NCBI GenBank assembly: GCA_036260665.1
Contig: DATAMF010000367.1
Span: forward strand, 1 to 9,266
DNA from: DATAMF01 sp036260665
GTDB lineage: Bacteria; Chloroflexota; Anaerolineae; Aggregatilineales; Aggregatilineaceae
Length of the DNA stretch: 9,266 nt
Reading direction: 5' to 3'
The stretch's first letter is position 1, and every line of letters begins with the position of its first letter. The notes below the pieces were generated by a model. It was not told where the DNA came from. It did not search any database and saw only the letters and a list, made by a program, of their open reading frames with translations. Below are positions 6,587-9,266 of the stretch, one piece after another. A program made the position numbers and the translations under genes.

Positions 6587-7270
6587 ATGCTATCAAGTCA
6601 CCGCCTAGGGAAGTATGTCCTGCTGGGGGGCATTGCTATACTGCTGCTGACAGGGGTCTTTGCGCTGCCCCAACCCGCGCATGCTCAGGGAGTGGGCTGC
6701 CAGTTCAACATTCTGATGTATGATACGTTGATCCTGCGCAGCAATCCGTCCTGGGCATCAGCCATCAGCACGACGTTGTTAACCGGTGAAACGGTGTGTC
6801 TGACCGGGCGCACAGCGGATACCACATGGTTCCAGGTCACACGGGGAGGTCTGATCGTCGGGTGGGGGCCAGCCAACGCTTTTTGGGCCAACATTCCATT
6901 TAGCTTGCTTCCGGTTGTCGGTTCTACCACGACTCCGCCGCCCACCACCGGACAGACTTATGTGGTTCAGTGGGGCGATACATTGTTTAGTATCGCGCAG
7001 CGTTTCGGTGTGAACTGGCAGGCTTTAGCCAGCGCCAACCAGATTTACGGTCCGTATTATCCTATTTACGCCGGGCAGGTGCTGGTGATCTCGACGGCAA
7101 CCACGCCACCGCCCACATCGGGTTATACGACCTATACGGTGCAGCGCGGGGAATACCTGGTCAGCATTGCGCGCAAGTACGGCCTGACGTGGCAGGCACT
7201 CGCCACCGCCAATAACATTGGCTACCCCTACACCATCTACACCGGACAAGTGCTCATCATACCGCGTTAA
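6587..7270 (+). CDS. Secreted SH3-like plus double-LysM protein
   Basis: 227 residues. Signal peptide 1-33 (core YVLLGGIAILLLTGVFAL, cleavage A-H-A|Q). An SH3-like region follows (about 37-102: TLILRSNPSWASAISTTLL, W-F-Q-V, V-G-W) with two Cys (38, 71) that could form a disulfide. Then a T-P-P-P linker (113-122), LysM 1 (124-169, with QWGDTLFSIAQRFGV), a second T-P-P-P linker (171-179) and LysM 2 (182-227). LysM modules bind N-acetylglucosamine polymers, so a peptidoglycan- or glycan-bound envelope protein is likely; no catalytic domain is present. The two LysM units share W-Q-A-L-A-x-A-N and I-Y-x-G-Q-V-L-x-I, pointing to duplication. LysM 2 has GEYL where GDTL is usual. AAGGAG (6575-6580) sits 6 bases before the ATG. 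Monocistronic, closed by the terminator at 7278. Confidence 0.93.
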   Translation: MLSSHRLGKYVLLGGIAILLLTGVFALPQPAHAQGVGCQFNILMYDTLILRSNPSWASAISTTLLTGETVCLTGRTADTTWFQVTRGGLIVGWGPANAFWANIPFSLLPVVGSTTTPPPTTGQTYVVQWGDTLFSIAQRFGVNWQALASANQIYGPYYPIYAGQVLVISTATTPPPTSGYTTYTVQRGEYLVSIARKYGLTWQALATANNIGYPYTIYTGQVLIIPR

Positions 7271-7277
7271 TTTCAAC

Positions 7278-7306
7278 AGGGCAGGGTCTTCCTGCCCTCA
7301 TTTTTT
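7278..7306 (+). terminator. Rho-independent terminator of the LysM gene
   Basis: AGGGCAGG (7278-7285) pairs perfectly with CCTGCCCT (7291-7298) around loop GTCTT, then CA and six T (7301-7306). It begins 8 bases after the stop codon. Stem, short loop and U tract are all standard. Confidence 0.9.
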
Positions 7307-7360
7307 ATTGTTCCTTCTCCTAAATAAGTTCCGATGTCGTCCTCACCCATAAATCACCGG

Positions 7361-7378
7361 TTGCTCGAAAGTGAGCAA
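7361..7378. repeat. Short inverted repeat in intergenic region
   Basis: TTGCTC and GAGCAA flank GAAAGT, allowing a 6-base-pair stem with a possible inner G-U pair and AAAG loop. No U tract follows, so not a terminator. It lies more than 100 bases upstream of the promoter at 7489 and could be a regulator site or nothing. Confidence 0.3.
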
Positions 7379-7488
7379 GATATATTACTGTGACTATGTC
7401 GATCAAAAAGTGATTAAAAATGATAATATTTCTTAATTTTGAAATTTGGCAATTGAGATTAAAATACAAATGGTGATAAAACGTTTAC

Positions 7489-7517
7489 TTAACAGTTTGA
7501 GTACGATAATTTATCAT
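7489..7517 (+). promoter_or_regulatory. Sigma70-type promoter for the surface-protein gene
   Basis: TTAACA (7489-7494), exactly 17 bases, TATCAT (7512-7517): five of six consensus matches in each box with ideal spacing, in AT-rich DNA. The transcript start would be near 7524, giving a leader of about 40 bases with GGGGGA just before ATG 7565. Confidence 0.5.
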
Positions 7518-7564
7518 TCAATTAATTCTAATCCTAAATAAGCTGCGTCATCTATGGGGGACAT

Positions 7565-9266
7565 ATGAGACAAAGACACTGGCTCTTCGGAGTCACTATC
7601 CTCGTTGTATGCTGCATGTTGATTCTTCCCAATTGGAGTGGTGATTTATCCCCCAAAGCCTCCCGCGCTTTAGCCAGCCCTCCGGCGGTAGCAGCGGCGG
7701 GTGTTACCCTTGACGTCCCCTCGCCTGTTTATATCGGTGACACCTTTACTTTCACCGTGTCATTTGATAATACCGCGCCGAATGTGGCGGGCAATGTCGG
7801 TTATGGGCCGTTTATCGACCTTGTGTTGCCCGTGAATGGGGCGGATGGCGCAGCCGGAACCAGCACACCGGATGGCATTGATTTTAGCAGTGCAACCTAT
7901 CTGGGAGTCGCCGTAACCACCTACGAACTCACGTTCCCGGCGGGGACCGGCTGTGTTGCTCATCCTTATGCCTTCGATACGACTCATACCCCGCTGCAAG
8001 TCTGCGGTACGCCAGGGGACAAACTGGTGGTGATCGTGCTGCCGTTTGGCTCGTTTGCGCCGGATCAACCGGCGGCGGACATTGAGATCACGGCTCAGGT
8101 CAGCAATCTGGCCGATCTGGATGTCCCACTACCGATCCGGGCACGCGGCGGTTTTCGTTATGGCAATGATGCGCTGGATAACTGGTGCTGCGACCCGGTA
8201 CTGTTGAGCCAATCCAGCCCGAACAGCACCACGTGGAGTCCCTCCGAAACGGTGACACCCACGCTGCTGACGGTGACCAAAACTAACGATGGGCCTGAAG
8301 GCGAAACAGCGACCGGACCTAACTACCCCCGCACCTATACGGTGACAGTGGACGTTGCCAATGGGCAAACCCTGACGAACCTGAATGTCACCGATTATTT
8401 CGATGACAATATTGTGATTACTGGCGTCTCCAATTTCAGCCCGGCGGGCAGTGTGGTATCGTTGGGCGGCGCGGCCCCGGTTTATCCGTATGGACCAGCC
8501 AGCACGCCCAACAATACCCTGGTGGTGAACTTTCCAAGCATCACCGGGACAGCATCATTTGATGTCGAATTTTATGTTCCCTTGAATGATGCCGGTGCGG
8601 GCGCGGTCCTGGATGCAATCACGGGCGATGATAGCGTTACCGAAAACCGGGTCGCGGCTACAGCCAGTTGGACGCCGCTGGATGGGCGGGATCCCCTCAC
8701 GCCGATCACGGTAAATGGTACCTGTCCGAGCTGCCCGCCGGCGAATACGCTGGCAGACAAATCGATTGCCACGCAAAAAAGCGTAAGAGTCGTCACCAGC
8801 CCACTGCGTTCGGGCGCGATTCTGGAATACACGATTGAATTCCAGATTTCAGACTATTTTACGTTTGACGACCTGATTCTGACCGACACATTCTCGGATG
8901 GACAGCGTTTTAATGCCGCTTTTACGCCGACGATCAGCGTGACGGATCGCACGGAAACGCGCAGCGGAAGTATGTCGGTGTTAAATCCAGGCACAGCAAC
9001 CTGCGCAGCGGCGGGGGCGGATAATGTTATTGTCGATGTATCACAGATTGGCAATAACCCCGATCCAGCCACTGATGGCAGCACCACGGTGACGTTCTGT
9101 ATTTCCGAAGCGCTGCTCGATCTCAGTGCCGCCGATGGCATTGTGCAGGGCGGGCGCGCGGTTGCTCCGAATGCCGGAGCCGCCACCGGAACGATCACGT
9201 TCCAGACGGTTGTTCAGGATCAGTTCTCTGACACCTATTTATCCGGCGATCCGAGCGTGCCCTGTG
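7565..9266 (+). CDS. Large secreted DUF11/isopeptide-type surface protein, N-terminal 567 residues (runs off right edge)
   Basis: Open without a stop from ATG 7565 to the edge (567 full codons). Signal peptide 1-37 (MRQRHWLFGVTILVVCCMLI, cleavage near R-A-L-A|S). Residues 38-235 are a beta-rich region starting VTLDVPSPVYIGDTFTFTVSF, with Cys130, Cys147 and Cys208-Cys209. A DUF11-like beta-sandwich follows (about 236-370), opening TVTKTNDGPEG and holding TYTVTVDVANGQTLTNLNVTDYF. Then a C-P-S-C linker (387-390) and a second such domain (from about 396: NTLADKSIATQKSV, LEYTIEF, LILTDTFSDG). Such domains stack in long cell-surface stalks, and some form internal Lys-Asn bonds. GGGGG lies 5-9 bases before the ATG. 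The C-terminal anchor is not visible. Surface adhesin or S-layer-like role is inferred. Confidence 0.85.
   Translation, partial: MRQRHWLFGVTILVVCCMLILPNWSGDLSPKASRALASPPAVAAAGVTLDVPSPVYIGDTFTFTVSFDNTAPNVAGNVGYGPFIDLVLPVNGADGAAGTSTPDGIDFSSATYLGVAVTTYELTFPAGTGCVAHPYAFDTTHTPLQVCGTPGDKLVVIVLPFGSFAPDQPAADIEITAQVSNLADLDVPLPIRARGGFRYGNDALDNWCCDPVLLSQSSPNSTTWSPSETVTPTLLTVTKTNDGPEGETATGPNYPRTYTVTVDVANGQTLTNLNVTDYFDDNIVITGVSNFSPAGSVVSLGGAAPVYPYGPASTPNNTLVVNFPSITGTASFDVEFYVPLNDAGAGAVLDAITGDDSVTENRVAATASWTPLDGRDPLTPITVNGTCPSCPPANTLADKSIATQKSVRVVTSPLRSGAILEYTIEFQISDYFTFDDLILTDTFSDGQRFNAAFTPTISVTDRTETRSGSMSVLNPGTATCAAAGADNVIVDVSQIGNNPDPATDGSTTVTFCISEALLDLSAADGIVQGGRAVAPNAGAATGTITFQTVVQDQFSDTYLSGDPSVPC

Larger units (their letters stand above)
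7307..7564. other. AT-rich intergenic region without a gene
   Basis: 258 bases, markedly richer in A/T than the flanking genes, especially 7400-7540. No open frame of note on either strand. It holds a small inverted repeat (TTGCTC 7361-7366 / GAGCAA 7373-7378) and a sigma70-type promoter (7489-7517) for the next gene. I tried to fit a c-di-GMP riboswitch to it and could not. Confidence 0.7.

Noticed and set aside
7340..7420. c-di-GMP (GEMM-type) riboswitch suggested by a CACC...GAAAG stem
   Set aside because: The conserved GGGACGCAAAGC-like core and second stem are missing, and the candidate promoter lies downstream of it.
7552..7566. Mini-frame ATG GGG GAC ATA TGA overlapping the surface-protein start
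   Set aside because: It could be a coupled leader peptide, but four codons across a purine-rich ribosome site are easily due to chance.

Overview
The window looks like chromosomal DNA from a member of the Chloroflexota, probably an Anaerolineae-type lineage. This is inferred from style and rests on no marker gene. The signs are moderate-to-high GC coding DNA, secreted proteins with Thr/Pro linkers (T-P-T-N-T-P type), IPT/CARDB-type surface proteins beside a MacB-like ABC exporter, and SH3-LysM secreted proteins. No RNA gene, insertion sequence, CRISPR array or integrase was seen.

Left half, minus strand (1-4308): a tightly packed operon transcribed from right to left. Its order is a Yip1-like five-helix membrane protein, a LolD/MacB-type ABC ATPase, a large secreted IPT/CARDB (COG1361-like) protein, and the start of an FtsX/MacB-type permease that runs off the window. 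Each junction overlaps or nearly touches: a TTGA overlap, an 11-base overlap and a 1-base gap. The secreted-protein gene is broken by one extra base in an A6 run. Removing one A restores a continuous product of about 787 residues. Together the genes look like an exporter or mechanotransmission-type ABC machine whose extracytoplasmic partner is a secreted beta-sandwich protein.

Centre, minus strand (4526-6400): a single gene for a 624-residue protein that I match from memory to DUF4914. Its motifs line up in order with ATP-dependent phosphoenolpyruvate carboxykinase (Lys-Lys, His-Cys-Ser, P-loop, Asn-x-Arg, Phe-Gly-Val-x-x-Pro-Pro). It has its own candidate promoter and a hairpin after its stop codon.

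Right half, plus strand: a secreted SH3-like plus double-LysM protein (6587-7270) with a good strong-stem terminator, then an AT-rich intergenic stretch with a credible sigma70-type promoter, then the first 567 codons of a large secreted DUF11/isopeptide-type surface protein that runs off the right edge.

Most products are envelope or surface proteins. The PEPCK-like protein is the likely cytoplasmic exception. The items most worth following up are the PEPCK-like protein of unknown substrate, the frameshift in the exporter's secreted partner, and the acidic Met-rich extracytoplasmic segments of the Yip1-like protein.
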